Source of the DNA: Xanthomonas sp.
GTDB taxonomy: Bacteria; Pseudomonadota; Gammaproteobacteria; Xanthomonadales; Xanthomonadaceae
DNA length: 64,000 nucleotides
Direction of reading: 5' to 3'
Assembly: GCF_017163755.1 (NCBI RefSeq)
Contig: NZ_JAFIWC010000003.1
Coordinates: forward strand, 124,001-188,000
Positions 17,450 through 26,577 of this stretch are shown here, in pieces. Both the position numbers and the translations under genes were made by a program. Each line of letters begins with the position of its first letter. Positions within the stretch are counted from its first letter, which is position 1. The notes under the pieces were generated by a model that saw nothing but the letters and a program-made list of their open reading frames with translations, made no database searches and was not told the DNA's origin.

Positions 17450-17751
17450 CCACGCGTTGCTCCCATCTTTCCACCATCGTCGAGGTCACCCCGAGCGCGC
17501 GCGGCTGCGAAGAATGCCTGGCGATCGGCAGCCCATGGGTGCACCTGCGCCTGTGCCGCAGCTGCGGCCACGTGGGCTGCTGCGACGACTCGCCGAACCG
17601 CCACGCCACCCAGCATTTCCACCAGACCGCGCACCCGATCATCGAAGGCTACGATCCGCCCGAAGGCTGGGGCTGGTGCTACGTGGACGAGACCGAAGTG
17701 GAACTCCCGGACCAGACGCCGCAGCTGGGGCCGATTCTGCGTTACGTGTAG
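17446..17751 (+). CDS. UBP-type (ZnF-UBP) zinc finger protein
   Basis: A 101-residue protein that is almost entirely one ZnF-UBP domain. Candidate zinc ligands are C5, H7, C21, C24, C37, C40, C45, H53, H57, H59 and H63, including CEEC, CRSCGHVGC and the HATQHFHQTAHP histidine cluster. In eukaryotes this domain binds the C-terminal GlyGly of ubiquitin; bacterial stand-alone versions are of unknown role. ATGA overlap with the upstream oxidoreductase indicates translational coupling, so the two probably act together. Confidence 0.88.
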   Translation: MTTRCSHLSTIVEVTPSARGCEECLAIGSPWVHLRLCRSCGHVGCCDDSPNRHATQHFHQTAHPIIEGYDPPEGWGWCYVDETEVELPDQTPQLGPILRYV

Positions 17752-17832
17752 CGGGCGGCGGGGCAGCGGCTTCGGACCGCATCGGGCTGGAAACCCTCCT
17801 GCGGTGCGCCAGCCGGCTTACCGCAAGTTCCT

Positions 17833-18177
17833 GTAGGAGCGGCTTCAGCCGCGACAGGCAGCTTGGAGTGTCGGTACATCCCGTCGGGGCTGAAGCCCCT
17901 CCTACAATGGACCCAGCCGGCTCGCCGCAAGCCCCTCCCTGTGGGAGCGACTTCAGTCGCGACGAACGAAGCGGTGCACTCGACGGCTGCGACAGCGTCG
18001 GGACTGAAGTCCCTCCCACAGTGCGCCCAGCCGGCTTACCGCAAGTTCCAGTAGGAGCGGCTTCAGCCGCGACAGGCACTTTGGAGTGTCGATACATCCC
18101 GTCGGGGCTGAAGCCCCTCCTACAGTGCACCCAGCCGGCTCGCCGCCAGCCCCTGTGGGAGCGACTTCAGTCGCGAC
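17833..18177. repeat. Cluster of seven GTAG/GTGG-type REP palindromes
   Basis: Three inverted pairs (17833-17905, 17941-18019 and 18051-18123) plus a single element (18155-18177) fill the 566-bp gap between the zinc-finger gene and the UvrA2 gene. Feet alternate between GTAGG and GTGGG, and cores between GGCTTCAGCC and GACTTCAGTC types. Pairs 1 and 3 are near-identical over more than 70 bp including the spacer (GGAGTGTCG), so a whole unit was duplicated. Nothing else recognisable lies in the gap. Confidence 0.87.
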
Positions 18178-18317
18178 GGGCGAAGCGGTAGACCTGCGGC
18201 TTCATCGCCATACACGCATGACGTCGCAACGCGCTCCGCACTCGCCACGCCGCCATGTACACGGCCGCATCCGGGCGACCCGCTAAGCTTGTGCGAGTTC
18301 TCGCCGACCGCCAGCCC

Positions 18318-20843
18318 ATGCCAAAACCGCCCGGTTCTACCGATCCCACCGTTGCCGGTTTCGTCCGCGTCCGTGGCGCACGCGAGCACAACCTCAAGAA
18401 CGTGGACGTGGACGTGCCGCGCGATGCGCTGGTGGTCTTCACCGGCGTGTCCGGCTCGGGCAAGTCCTCGCTGGCGTTCGGCACGCTGTTCGCCGAGGCG
18501 CAGCGGCGCTACCTGGATTCGATCTCGCCGTACGCGCGGCGGCTGATCGACCAGGCCGGCGTGCCCGAGGTCGACGCCATCGAAGGCCTGCCGCCGGCGG
18601 TGGCGCTGCAGCAGCACCGCGGCGCGCCGAGCACGCGCTCGTCGGTGGGCAGCGTCACCACCATCTCCAATTCGCTGCGCATGCTGTATTCGCGCGCCGG
18701 CCACTATCCGCCGGGGCAGGCGATCATCTACGCCGACGGCTTCTCGCCGAACACCCCCGCCGGCGCCTGTCCCACCTGCCACGGCCTGGGCCGCGTCTAC
18801 GAGGCGACCGAGGCGTCGATGGTGCCGGACCGTTCGCTGAGCATCCGCGAGCGCGCGGTGGCCGCGTGGCCGCTGGCATGGCACGGGCAGAACCTGCGCG
18901 ACATCCTCACCACGCTGGGCCACGACGTGGACGTGCCGTGGGCGAAGCTGCCGAAGAAGACCCGCGACTGGATCCTGTTCACCGACGAGCAGCCGGTGGT
19001 GCCGGTGTATCCGGGCTTCACCCTGGCGGAGGTGAAGGCCGCGCTGCGCAGGAAGATGGAGCCCAGCTACATGGGCACCTTCACCAGCGCGCGCCGCTAC
19101 GTGCTGCACACCTTCGCGACCACGCAGAGCGCGCTGATCAAGAAGCGCGTGTCGCAGTACCTGCTCAGCACGCTGTGCCCCACCTGCGACGGCAAGCGGC
19201 TGCGCCGCGAAGCGCTGTCGGTGACCTTCGCCGGGCTGGACATCGGCGAACTGTCGCAGCGCCCGCTGGCGCAGGTGGCGCAGATCCTGCGCCCGGCCGC
19301 CGAGGGCCGGGCGCGCAACGCCAGGCAGCATCCGGAGCAGGCGATCGCCGCGCAGCGCATCGCCCAGGACCTGCTGGCGCGCATCCGCATCCTGCAGGAG
19401 CTGGGCCTGGGCTACCTGACCCTGGAGCGCAGCACGCCGACGCTGTCGCCGGGCGAACTGCAGCGCCTGCGCCTGGCCACGCAGATCCGCTCGCAGCTGT
19501 TCGGCGTGGTCTACGTGATGGACGAACCGTCCGCCGGCCTGCACCCGGCCGACGCGCAGGCGCTGCTGGCGGCGCTGGACCAGCTCAAGGCCGCCGGCAA
19601 TTCGCTGTTCGTGGTCGAACACGAGATCGACGTGATCCGCCATGCCGACTGGATCGTCGATGTCGGCCCCGGCGCGGGCGAGCAGGGCGGGCAGGTGCTG
19701 TACAGCGGCCCGCCGGCGGGGCTGGCGCGCATCGAAGCCTCGTCCACCCGGCGCTACCTGTTCGGCGGCCACGCGCCGCTGCCGGGCCGCGCGCGCGAGC
19801 CGGCCGGCTGGCTGCGCCTGCGCGGGGTCACCCGCAACAACGTCGCCGGGCTGGACGTGGATATCCCGCTGGGCGTGTTCACCACCGTCACCGGCGTGTC
19901 CGGTTCGGGCAAGTCGTCGTTGGCGAGCCAGGCGCTGGTGGAACTGCTCGGCGAGCACCTGGGCCACGAGCGCGCCGATCCGGAAGAGGACCTGGACCCG
20001 CTGGAACGCAGCGCGCAGGTGCCGGTCGGCGGGCGCATCGTCGAGGGCCTGGAGCGGGTGCGGCGGCTGGTGCGCGTGGACCAGAAGCCGATCGGCCGCA
20101 CCCCGCGTTCCAATCTGGCCACCTACACCGGCCTGTTCGACCACGTGCGCAAGCGCTTCGCCGCCACGCCGGCCGCGCGCCGGCGCAAGTACGATGCCGG
20201 CCGCTTTTCGTTCAACGTGGCCAAGGGCCGCTGCGAGACCTGCGAAGGCGAGGGCGCGGTGTTCGTGGAACTGCTGTTCATGCCCAGCGTCTACGCGCCG
20301 TGCCCCACCTGCCACGGCGCGCGCTACAACGCCAGGACGCTGGAGATCGAACTGCGCGGGCACAACATCGCCCAGGTGCTGCGCCTGACCGTGGCGCAGG
20401 CGGAGGCATTCTTCGCCGACGACGCGGCGATCGCGCGCCCGCTGCAGGTGCTGCGCGAGGTGGGGCTGGGCTACCTGCGCCTGGGCCAGCCGGCGACCGA
20501 GCTGTCCGGCGGCGAGGCGCAGCGCATCAAGCTGGCCACCGAGCTGCAACGCGCGCAGCGCCGCGATACCGTCTACGTGCTGGACGAGCCCACCACCGGC
20601 CTGCACCCGGCGGACGTGGACACGCTGCTGCGGCAGCTGCACGGGCTGGTCGACGCGGGCAACAGCGTGGTGGTGGTCGAACACGACATGCGCGTGGCCG
20701 CGGCCAGCGACTGGATTATCGACATGGGGCCCGGCGCCGGCGACGAAGGCGGCGCGGTCGTCGTCGCCGGCGCGCCGCAGGCGGTGGCGCGGCATGCCGG
20801 CAGCCGCACCGCGCCGTTCCTGGCGCAGGTGTTGCAGGGCTGA
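18318..20843 (+). CDS. UvrA2-like ABC ATPase (class II UvrA homologue)
   Basis: An 841-residue cytoplasmic ATPase with two UvrA-type ABC modules. Walker [10 protein letters not shown] occurs twice (about residues 40 and 530). Signature sequences are LSPGELQR and LSGGEAQR, and Walker B motifs are [12 protein letters not shown] and [12 protein letters not shown]. Zinc modules are CPTCHG, CPTCDG and CETCEGEG...CPTCHG. The sequence runs from [14 protein letters not shown] almost directly to the first zinc module, so the UvrB-binding insertion of canonical UvrA (about 940 residues) is absent. Such UvrA2 proteins tolerate or bind bulky or drug-modified DNA rather than starting UvrB-dependent excision. 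The ATG at 18318 was chosen over an upstream in-frame start because homology begins just after it. Confidence 0.88.
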   Translation: MPKPPGSTDPTVAGFVRVRGAREHNLKNVDVDVPRDALVVFTGVSGSGKSSLAFGTLFAEAQRRYLDSISPYARRLIDQAGVPEVDAIEGLPPAVALQQHRGAPSTRSSVGSVTTISNSLRMLYSRAGHYPPGQAIIYADGFSPNTPAGACPTCHGLGRVYEATEASMVPDRSLSIRERAVAAWPLAWHGQNLRDILTTLGHDVDVPWAKLPKKTRDWILFTDEQPVVPVYPGFTLAEVKAALRRKMEPSYMGTFTSARRYVLHTFATTQSALIKKRVSQYLLSTLCPTCDGKRLRREALSVTFAGLDIGELSQRPLAQVAQILRPAAEGRARNARQHPEQAIAAQRIAQDLLARIRILQELGLGYLTLERSTPTLSPGELQRLRLATQIRSQLFGVVYVMDEPSAGLHPADAQALLAALDQLKAAGNSLFVVEHEIDVIRHADWIVDVGPGAGEQGGQVLYSGPPAGLARIEASSTRRYLFGGHAPLPGRAREPAGWLRLRGVTRNNVAGLDVDIPLGVFTTVTGVSGSGKSSLASQALVELLGEHLGHERADPEEDLDPLERSAQVPVGGRIVEGLERVRRLVRVDQKPIGRTPRSNLATYTGLFDHVRKRFAATPAARRRKYDAGRFSFNVAKGRCETCEGEGAVFVELLFMPSVYAPCPTCHGARYNARTLEIELRGHNIAQVLRLTVAQAEAFFADDAAIARPLQVLREVGLGYLRLGQPATELSGGEAQRIKLATELQRAQRRDTVYVLDEPTTGLHPADVDTLLRQLHGLVDAGNSVVVVEHDMRVAAASDWIIDMGPGAGDEGGAVVVAGAPQAVARHAGSRTAPFLAQVLQG

Positions 20844-20917
20844 AGCGCTCCGGGGCGGCATGAACAACAACTACCGGTTTGAAAAGCTGAGAAAGTTAGG
20901 CCGGCAGCGGCGCTGCT

Positions 20918-21510
20918 AGCCCCTCTCCCACCGGGAGAGGGGTTGGGGCGAGGGTCGGGCGCGAAGCGCGCGGAATCGTTGCACCGGTGGCCCGTACCCT
21001 CATCCGCCCCTTCGGGGCACCTTCTCCCGACGGGAGAAGGAAGCGCCGCTAGCCCCTCTCCCCTCGGGAGAGGGGTTGGGGTGAGGGTCGGACGCGCAGC
21101 GCGCGCGATCGTTGCACGGGTGGCCCGTACCCTCATCCGCCCCTGCGGGGCACCTTCTCCCGAGGGGAGAAGGAAGCGCCGCTAGCCCCTCTCCCCTCGG
21201 GAGAGGGGTTGGGGTGAGGGTCGGGCGCGCAGCGCGCGCAATCGTTGCACGGGTGGCCCGTACCCTCATCCGCCCCTGCGGGGCACCTTCTCCCGACGGG
21301 AGAAGGAAGCGCTGCTAGCCCCTCTCCCAGCGGGAGAGGGGTTGGGGTGAGGGTCGGACGCGCAGTGCGCGCGATCGTTGCACGGGTGGTCCGTACCCTC
21401 ATCCGCCCCTGCGGGGCACCTTCTCCCGACGGGAGAAGGAAGCGCGCTAGCCCCTCTCCCCCCGGGAGAGGGGTTGGGGTGAGGGTAGGACGCGCAGCGC
21501 GCGCAATCGC
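20918..21510. repeat. 133-bp tandem repeat array, four full copies plus a partial fifth
   Basis: Copies begin at 20918, 21051, 21184, 21317 and 21449 (periods 133, 133, 133, 132); the fifth stops near 21510. Each unit holds two hairpins: AGCCCCTCTCCC...GGGAGAGGGG followed by TTGGGG(T/C)GAGGGT, and an opposite half with CACCTTCTCCC...GGGAGAAGG. The copies are close to identical, with changes concentrated in loops. The array fills the gap between UvrA2 and the convergent GH3 gene. Short frames crossing it only repeat the same peptide and are not genes. Confidence 0.9.
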
Positions 21511-21525
21511 CCGGCCGCCCCGGGA

Positions 21526-23808
21526 TCAGCCCAGCAGTTCGAAGCTCGCCGACACGCCGGCGGCTTCGGCCGACGGCGCCACCCACAGGTCGAACACGCC
21601 CGGCTCCACGGTGGGCGTGAGCGCCTGGCCGACGAACAGCAGGTCCTCGCGGCGCAGGCTGAAGGTCACCGTGGCGCTGCCGCCGGCCGGCACCGCGACC
21701 TTGCGGAAATCCTTCAGCTCGCGCACCGGGCGGGTGACGCTGGCGGCGCGGTCGCGCAGGTACAGCTGCACCACCTCCTCGGCGTCGCGGGTGCCGCGGT
21801 TGTGGATCCGCGCGCTGATCCGCACGCTGCCGTCGGCGGGCAGCCGCGCGTCGCTCAGGGTCAGCTCGCCGTACTCGATACGGCCATAGGTCAGGCCGTG
21901 GCCGAACGGGAACCGCGCGGCATTGGGCGCGGTGCGGTAGTGGGTCTTGTACGGCTGCAGCGCGTCCGGGCGCGGGTCGGGGCGGCCGCTGGGCTTGTGC
22001 GCATAGCTGTAGGGCGCCTGCCCGGATTCGTACGGGAAGCTCACCGGCAGGCGCCCGGACGGGCCATGCTCGCCGAACAGGATGTCGGCCAGCGCCGGAC
22101 CCGACGCCGAGCCCAGGAACCACGCCACCACGATCGCCGAGGATTCCAGCACCGGGCCGTCGATCACCAGCGCGCGGCCGTTGCTCAGCACCACCACCAC
22201 CGGCGTGCCGGTGGCCGCCACCGCCGCCAGCAGCGACTGTTGCGCGCTGGGGATGGCGATCTCGCTGCGCGACTGCGCCTCGCCCGAGTACTTCAGCGAT
22301 TCGCCGATCGCCAGCACCGCCACGTCCGCGGCCGCCGCCGCCTCCACCGCGGCCTGCACGCCGCCGGGCAGGCTGTGTTCGAAGTCGCAGCCCTCCACCA
22401 CCTGCAGCGCCTTGGGATCGGCCAGCAGCGTGCGCATCGCGGTGGCCAGGTCGTTGCCGCTGTCGTCGCCGCCGAACAGCGTCCACGGCCCGGCGCTGTC
22501 CACCCAGTTCTTCGCCATCGGCCCGATCAGCGCGATGCGCTGGCCGCGGCGCCGCAGCGGCAGCACCTGGTTGTCGTTCTTCAGCAGCACGATGGACTTG
22601 CGCGCCGCCTCGCGCGCCAGCGTCAGCGTTTCCGGGCGCCGCTGCCGTGCCTGCGCGCGTTCGGGCGCGATGCGCAGGAACGGGTCGTCGAACAGGCCCA
22701 GTTCGGCCTTGAACTGCAGCACGCGGCGCACCGAGGCGTCCAGCCGCGCCATCGGCACCTCGCCGGCGGCGACCAGGCCCGGCAGGTGCTGCAGGTACAG
22801 GCCGCTCTGCATGCTGATGTCCACGCCGGCCAGGAACGCCAGCTTGGCCGCCTCGCGCGCATCGGCGGCGATGCCGTGCGCGATCAGTTCCTGGTCGCCG
22901 GTGTAGTCGGACACCACCAGCCCGCGGTAGTCCCATTCCCCGCGCAGCACCTGGTCCAGCAGCCAGACGTTGGCGGTGGCGGGGATGCCGGCGATCTCGT
23001 TGAACGCGGCCATGGTGGTCACCGCGCCGGCGTCGAACGCGGCCTGGAACGGCGGGAAGTAGACCTCGCGCAGCGTGCGTTCGGAAAGGTCGACCGTGTT
23101 GTAGTCCAGCCCGGCTTCGGCCGCGCCGTAGGCGGCGAAGTGCTTCGGGCACGCGGCCATCGCGTCGGCATGGCCGATGCCTTCGCCCTGGAAGCCGCGC
23201 ACCCGCGCCTGCGCGAAGCGGCGCCCGAGCAGCACGTCCTCGCCGCTGCCTTCCACGCCGCGGCCCCAGCGCGCGTCGCGGGCGATGTCCACCATCGGCG
23301 CGAAGGTCCAGTCGATGCCGACTGCGGTGGCCTCCAGCGCGGCGGCGCGCGCGGTGCGCTGCGCCAGCTCCGGCTCGAAGCTGGCCGCTTCGGCCAGCGG
23401 CACCGGGAACACGGTGGTGAAGCCGTGGATCACGTCGGCGGCGAACAGCAGCGGGATCTGCAACCGGCTCTGCAGCGCCGCCTGCTGCAGCTGCTGGTGC
23501 CAGCGCACGTTGGAGCCGTTGAAGATGCCGGTCAGCCGGCCGGCGCGCGCGGCGGCCAGCTGGCCCTCGGCGGTCGGGCGCACGGTCACCGGATTGGCCG
23601 CGGCCGCGGCGTCGGTCTGCTGCGCCGAACCGGACAGGGTCAGCTGCCCGGCCTTCTCCTCCACGCTCATGCGCGCGATCAGCGCATCGATGAACGCGGG
23701 CGTCCTCGTCCCCGCGCGCGGCAGCGCGAACCCCATCGGCACCTGCGACAGCAACGCGAGCGAACCGGCGCCGAGCAACAGCCCGCGCCGCGTGGTACGG
23801 AACGCCAT
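21526..23808 (-). CDS. Glycoside hydrolase family 3 protein (BglX-like beta-glucosidase)
   Basis: A 760-residue exported beta-glycosidase. An N-terminal twin-arginine-like signal (TTRRGLLLGAGSLALL) ends around GFALP. The GH3 N-domain follows (LLFAADVIHGF, FAPMVDIARDARWGRGVEGSGED, CPKHFAAYG), with the nucleophile Asp in GLVVSDYTGD. The GH3 C-domain comes next (ARKSIVLLKNDNQVLPL) and a C-terminal fibronectin III-like domain (VRISARIHNRGTRDAEEVVQLYL). The order and length match periplasmic BglX. An upstream TTG would add two residues, but ATG 23808 has GAGGGG 8 nt before it. Substrate is probably beta-glucosidic oligosaccharide. Confidence 0.9.
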   Translation of the reverse strand: MAFRTTRRGLLLGAGSLALLSQVPMGFALPRAGTRTPAFIDALIARMSVEEKAGQLTLSGSAQQTDAAAAANPVTVRPTAEGQLAAARAGRLTGIFNGSNVRWHQQLQQAALQSRLQIPLLFAADVIHGFTTVFPVPLAEAASFEPELAQRTARAAALEATAVGIDWTFAPMVDIARDARWGRGVEGSGEDVLLGRRFAQARVRGFQGEGIGHADAMAACPKHFAAYGAAEAGLDYNTVDLSERTLREVYFPPFQAAFDAGAVTTMAAFNEIAGIPATANVWLLDQVLRGEWDYRGLVVSDYTGDQELIAHGIAADAREAAKLAFLAGVDISMQSGLYLQHLPGLVAAGEVPMARLDASVRRVLQFKAELGLFDDPFLRIAPERAQARQRRPETLTLAREAARKSIVLLKNDNQVLPLRRRGQRIALIGPMAKNWVDSAGPWTLFGGDDSGNDLATAMRTLLADPKALQVVEGCDFEHSLPGGVQAAVEAAAAADVAVLAIGESLKYSGEAQSRSEIAIPSAQQSLLAAVAATGTPVVVVLSNGRALVIDGPVLESSAIVVAWFLGSASGPALADILFGEHGPSGRLPVSFPYESGQAPYSYAHKPSGRPDPRPDALQPYKTHYRTAPNAARFPFGHGLTYGRIEYGELTLSDARLPADGSVRISARIHNRGTRDAEEVVQLYLRDRAASVTRPVRELKDFRKVAVPAGGSATVTFSLRREDLLFVGQALTPTVEPGVFDLWVAPSAEAAGVSASFELLG

Positions 23809-24129
23809 ATCCAAGTCCCCCTCAGCCCAGGCGCAACGCTAACGGATCGGCCACGAAAAGCTGTGACGCGCTGCACGATGGTTGCGGGCGCGACGCGCCG
23901 TGGCATCGGGATCGACTACGGCCCAAGTCGCGGTGCCGTGCACTAGGCGGTTCGCTTCGGTGCCGGGACACGACTTCGCCGGCGCGTAAAGGCCTGGCCT
24001 GGCCGAAGGGCCGCCGGATCGGCCGCGGCAAGCGCAAGGTTCGCCGCGAACAGGCCGCACGCTGCGCGTGGCGATCCGTGCTCGGCCGCGCCGCTGGCGA
24101 AGACGAAACCGCCAGCGCCGCCGTCATGC
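23809..24129. other. Gene-free gap, 321 bp
   Basis: No ORF with a plausible start, repeat or hairpin with T-run was found here. It presumably contains the GH3 promoter (minus strand). Confidence 0.5.
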
Positions 24130-24729
24130 TCAGGACGCGTACCACTCCCAGGCATCCAGGAACTGCGCGGCCTGGTCAGCGGTGCCCAGATACGATGCCA
24201 GGGACGACTCGACGGCCGCCCGCGCCGTTGCCAGCAGCTCATCGGTATCGTCGAACGCGTCGTCGCCCAGTTCCGCCATGGCATTGGCCACGGTGGCCAG
24301 GCCGCCGAACGCGGTTTCCAGCGTGGGCGCCAGCAGCCGGGGGCGCCACGCGCCCGCGCCATGGAACGCGAAGAACACCTCGCCGCTGGCGATGTCCAGG
24401 ATGAAAGGGTCCGCGCCTTGATCGGCGACCACCAGCCAGTGTTCGTTCCAGTCCGGCAGGCGTTCGCCGGTGAGGGCGTGCGTGCGGTATCCGGCCTGGC
24501 GCGACCACAGCTTGTGCAGCGGCGGGATGTCCACCGGATTGCCGCCGACCTCCAGCGACAGGCCGGTCGGGCCTACTTGGGCGTGATGGGTCTCGCCCCA
24601 CGGCCCCACCTGCGCATAGAAATCGGCGAGCGTCGCCGGTAGCGGCGTCGGTCCCTGCCAGTCGGAGGCCGGCTGTGGGCGCAGTTCGCCCCAGGGTTCG
24701 AGCAGCGTGCGCAGTGCGGCGTAATGCAT
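24130..24729 (-). CDS. SMI1/KNR4 (SUKH)-like protein
   Basis: A 199-residue soluble protein. The N-terminal half has the SUKH pattern: PLPATLADFYAQVGPWGE followed by IPPLHKLWSRQAGYR, then NEHWLVVADQGADPFILDIASGEVFFAFHGAG. The C-terminal half is an acidic helical region. SUKH proteins are commonly immunity proteins for contact-dependent toxins, but many are stand-alone and uncharacterised; no toxin gene is adjacent. The ATG at 24729 follows AAGGAC. Assignment is by pattern, not by search. Confidence 0.65.
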   Translation of the reverse strand: MHYAALRTLLEPWGELRPQPASDWQGPTPLPATLADFYAQVGPWGETHHAQVGPTGLSLEVGGNPVDIPPLHKLWSRQAGYRTHALTGERLPDWNEHWLVVADQGADPFILDIASGEVFFAFHGAGAWRPRLLAPTLETAFGGLATVANAMAELGDDAFDDTDELLATARAAVESSLASYLGTADQAAQFLDAWEWYAS

Positions 24730-24992
24730 TGGCGTCCTTGCGGCAAACGATGTGGCGGTACTTTACCTGCCCGCATGCAGGGTGTCGCGCGCCTTTGCGC
24801 AATGCCGCCACCGGACGGCCTCAGGCCGTTGGCCGCACGCTGATTGCCGCCGCCGCCGCCGCCGCCACGTCTGCCGACGGCCGCGTCGCAGCAGTGGCCG
24901 CATCTTCTGCCCGAGCGTCATGCGTGCGGTCGCAATGGCGATGAAGCCGGGGTCTTCGCCGCGCGGCGCAGTAGCGCGGCGCCGGTTGCGGT

Positions 24993-25020
24993 GGCCGGCG
25001 AGCGCTAGCGCTCGCCGGCC
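24993..25020. repeat. Perfect 28-bp palindrome overlapping a stop codon
   Basis: GGCCGGCGAGCGCT is followed directly by its exact reverse complement, with no loop, spanning the TAG of the small membrane protein gene (25005-25007). No T-run follows on either strand. It could be a cruciform/terminator element or a protein-binding site. Confidence 0.7.
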
Positions 25021-25289
25021 GTGGCCGTGGCCGTGGCCTGCGCGTCGCGCAGATTGTCGCGCTGCGCCAGGTCCTTGCCCATGCCGTAGCCGAGGACGAC
25101 GAGCAGGAAGGCGATCGCCAGCGCGGCGAACGCTCCGCGCTGGCGCGCGTCGCCGCGCATCGCGCTGCTGGCGGCCAGGCACACGAATGCCGCGCTGAAG
25201 CAAAGCGGATCGGCAAGCAGGCCAAGCGCCACGAACAGGCTGCTGGCGCAGGACAGGACCGCGGGTGCCACGCTCTTGTCGATGGACAT
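25005..25289 (-). CDS. Small membrane protein of unknown function
   Basis: A 94-residue protein with three hydrophobic stretches (SVAPAVLSCASSLFVALGLLA, PLCFSAAFVCLAASSAM and AFAALAIAFLLVVLGYGMG) and a short polar C-terminal tail rich in Ala and Thr. The ATG at 25289 follows AAGGAAGGG. It lies downstream of the alcohol dehydrogenase on the same strand, 150 bp away. No family is recognised. Confidence 0.6.
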   Translation of the reverse strand: MSIDKSVAPAVLSCASSLFVALGLLADPLCFSAAFVCLAASSAMRGDARQRGAFAALAIAFLLVVLGYGMGKDLAQRDNLRDAQATATATAGER

Positions 25290-25439
25290 CGTCGCCCTTC
25301 CTTTGCGGGGTCCACGGCCCATCGGGACCACGGCGGCAGGCCGGCAGGGGCATCGGCTACAGCCAGCCTCCATCGGGCATCGCCTGAGCGTACGGGGCGG
25401 TCAGGATGTCCTCGCCGCAGGGGCGGTCGCCCGAGCCGG

Positions 25440-26501
25440 CTACAGCGCCGAGCGCGCCATGTCGATCACGAAGCGGCAATGCACGTCGCCTTTCTGCAGC
25501 CGCGCGAAGGCGGCGTTGATCTGCTCCATCGCGATCACCTCCACGTCGGCGACGATGCCGTGCCGCTGGCAGAACGCCAGCATCTCGTGGGTGTCGGCGG
25601 TGCCGCCGGAGCCGGAACTGGCGATGCGGCGGCGGCCCATCGCCAGCGTCACCGGCGCGAAATCCAGCGTGTCCGGCAGGCCCAGCGAACACAGCGTGCC
25701 GTCCAGGGTCAGCGCCTGCAGCATGGGGTCCAGCGGGTAGGTCTGCGAGACCGTGTCGAGGATGAAGTCGAAGCGGAAGGCTTGCGCACGCATCTGCTCG
25801 GGGTCGGTGGACAGCACCACCTCGTGCGCGCCGAGGCGCTGCGCTTCGGCGGCCTTCTTCGGCGACGTGGTGAAGGCCACCACGTGCGCGCCGAGCGCAC
25901 GGGCGAACTTCACCGCCAGGTGGCCCAGGCCGCCGATGCCGCCGATGCCGACGGTGCTGCCCGGGCCCACGTTCCAGTGCCGCAGCGGCGAATAGGTGGT
26001 GACGCCGGCGCACAGCAGCGGCGCGGCCGCGGCCGGGTCCAGCCCGTCGGGCAGCGGGTAGACGAAATGCGCGTCGGCCACGTAGTACTCCGAATAGCCG
26101 CCGCGGGTACGGCTGCCGTCCACGCGGTCCTGGCCGTCGAAGGTGAGCGTGGGGAATTCGCGGCAGTACACCTCCATGTTCGCTTGGCACGGCGCGCAGG
26201 CGCGGCAGGCGTCGACGATGGTGCCGATCATCACCCGCTGGCCGATGGCGAATCCGGACACCGCCGCGCCCACTTCCACTACCTCGCCGACGATCTCGTG
26301 GCCGGGCACCAGCGGAAATTCGACGCCCCAATGGTTCACCGAGTGGAGGTCGGAGTGGCACACGCCCGAGTACAGCACCTTCACCGCCACGTCGCGTTCG
26401 CGTACCGCGCGGCGTTCGAATTGCCAGGGCACCAGCGCGCCGCCTTTTTCCAGGGCGGCGTAGGCGCGGGTCGGGCGGGGCGATCGGGCGGCGGCATGCA
26501 T
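25440..26501 (-). CDS. Zinc-dependent NAD(P) alcohol dehydrogenase, YahK/CAD type
   Basis: A 353-residue medium-chain dehydrogenase that reduces aldehydes. Catalytic zinc ligands are in GVCHSDLH and the GHEIVGEVVEVG block. The structural zinc site is DACRACAPCQANMEVYC. The coenzyme motif is GIGGIGGLGHLAVKFARALG. Length and order fit the cinnamyl-alcohol-dehydrogenase-like YahK group, which are broad-range aldehyde reductases. The ATG at 26501 has GGAG about 9 nt upstream. It is divergent from a TetR regulator 62 bp away, with palindromic sites in between, so it is very likely the regulator's target. Confidence 0.9.
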   Translation of the reverse strand: MHAAARSPRPTRAYAALEKGGALVPWQFERRAVRERDVAVKVLYSGVCHSDLHSVNHWGVEFPLVPGHEIVGEVVEVGAAVSGFAIGQRVMIGTIVDACRACAPCQANMEVYCREFPTLTFDGQDRVDGSRTRGGYSEYYVADAHFVYPLPDGLDPAAAAPLLCAGVTTYSPLRHWNVGPGSTVGIGGIGGLGHLAVKFARALGAHVVAFTTSPKKAAEAQRLGAHEVVLSTDPEQMRAQAFRFDFILDTVSQTYPLDPMLQALTLDGTLCSLGLPDTLDFAPVTLAMGRRRIASSGSGGTADTHEMLAFCQRHGIVADVEVIAMEQINAAFARLQKGDVHCRFVIDMARSAL

Positions 26502-26519
26502 CGGCAAGGCTCCAGGTGC

Positions 26520-26577
26520 TTTACAATTTGATTCGAAATGTAATTTTGACAAATTTACAAAGAATGTCAAGTGTAAA
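26520..26577. promoter_or_regulatory. Two candidate TetR operators between divergent genes
   Basis: In an AT-rich patch sharply different from its surroundings, site 1 is TTTACA-N13-TGTAAT (26520-26544), with inner near-symmetry ATTTgattcgAAAT. Site 2 is TTTACA-N12-TGTAAA (26554-26577). They are about 34 bp apart centre to centre, and site 2 overlaps the chosen regulator start. This arrangement would let the regulator repress both the dehydrogenase and itself. Confidence 0.6.

Noticed and set aside
18120-20870. A 916-codon minus-strand frame opposite the UvrA2 gene.
   Set aside because: Composition is typical of antisense frames in GC-rich DNA, while the plus strand carries clear ATPase motifs.
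20943-21402. Repeated ORFs of 68-89 codons within the 133-bp array.
   Set aside because: They are the same repeat translated in both directions, with start codons placed by the repeat and no Shine-Dalgarno sites.
20918-21510. A CRISPR array reading of the tandem repeats.
   Set aside because: The whole 133-bp period is repeated with no unique spacers, and no cas genes are nearby.
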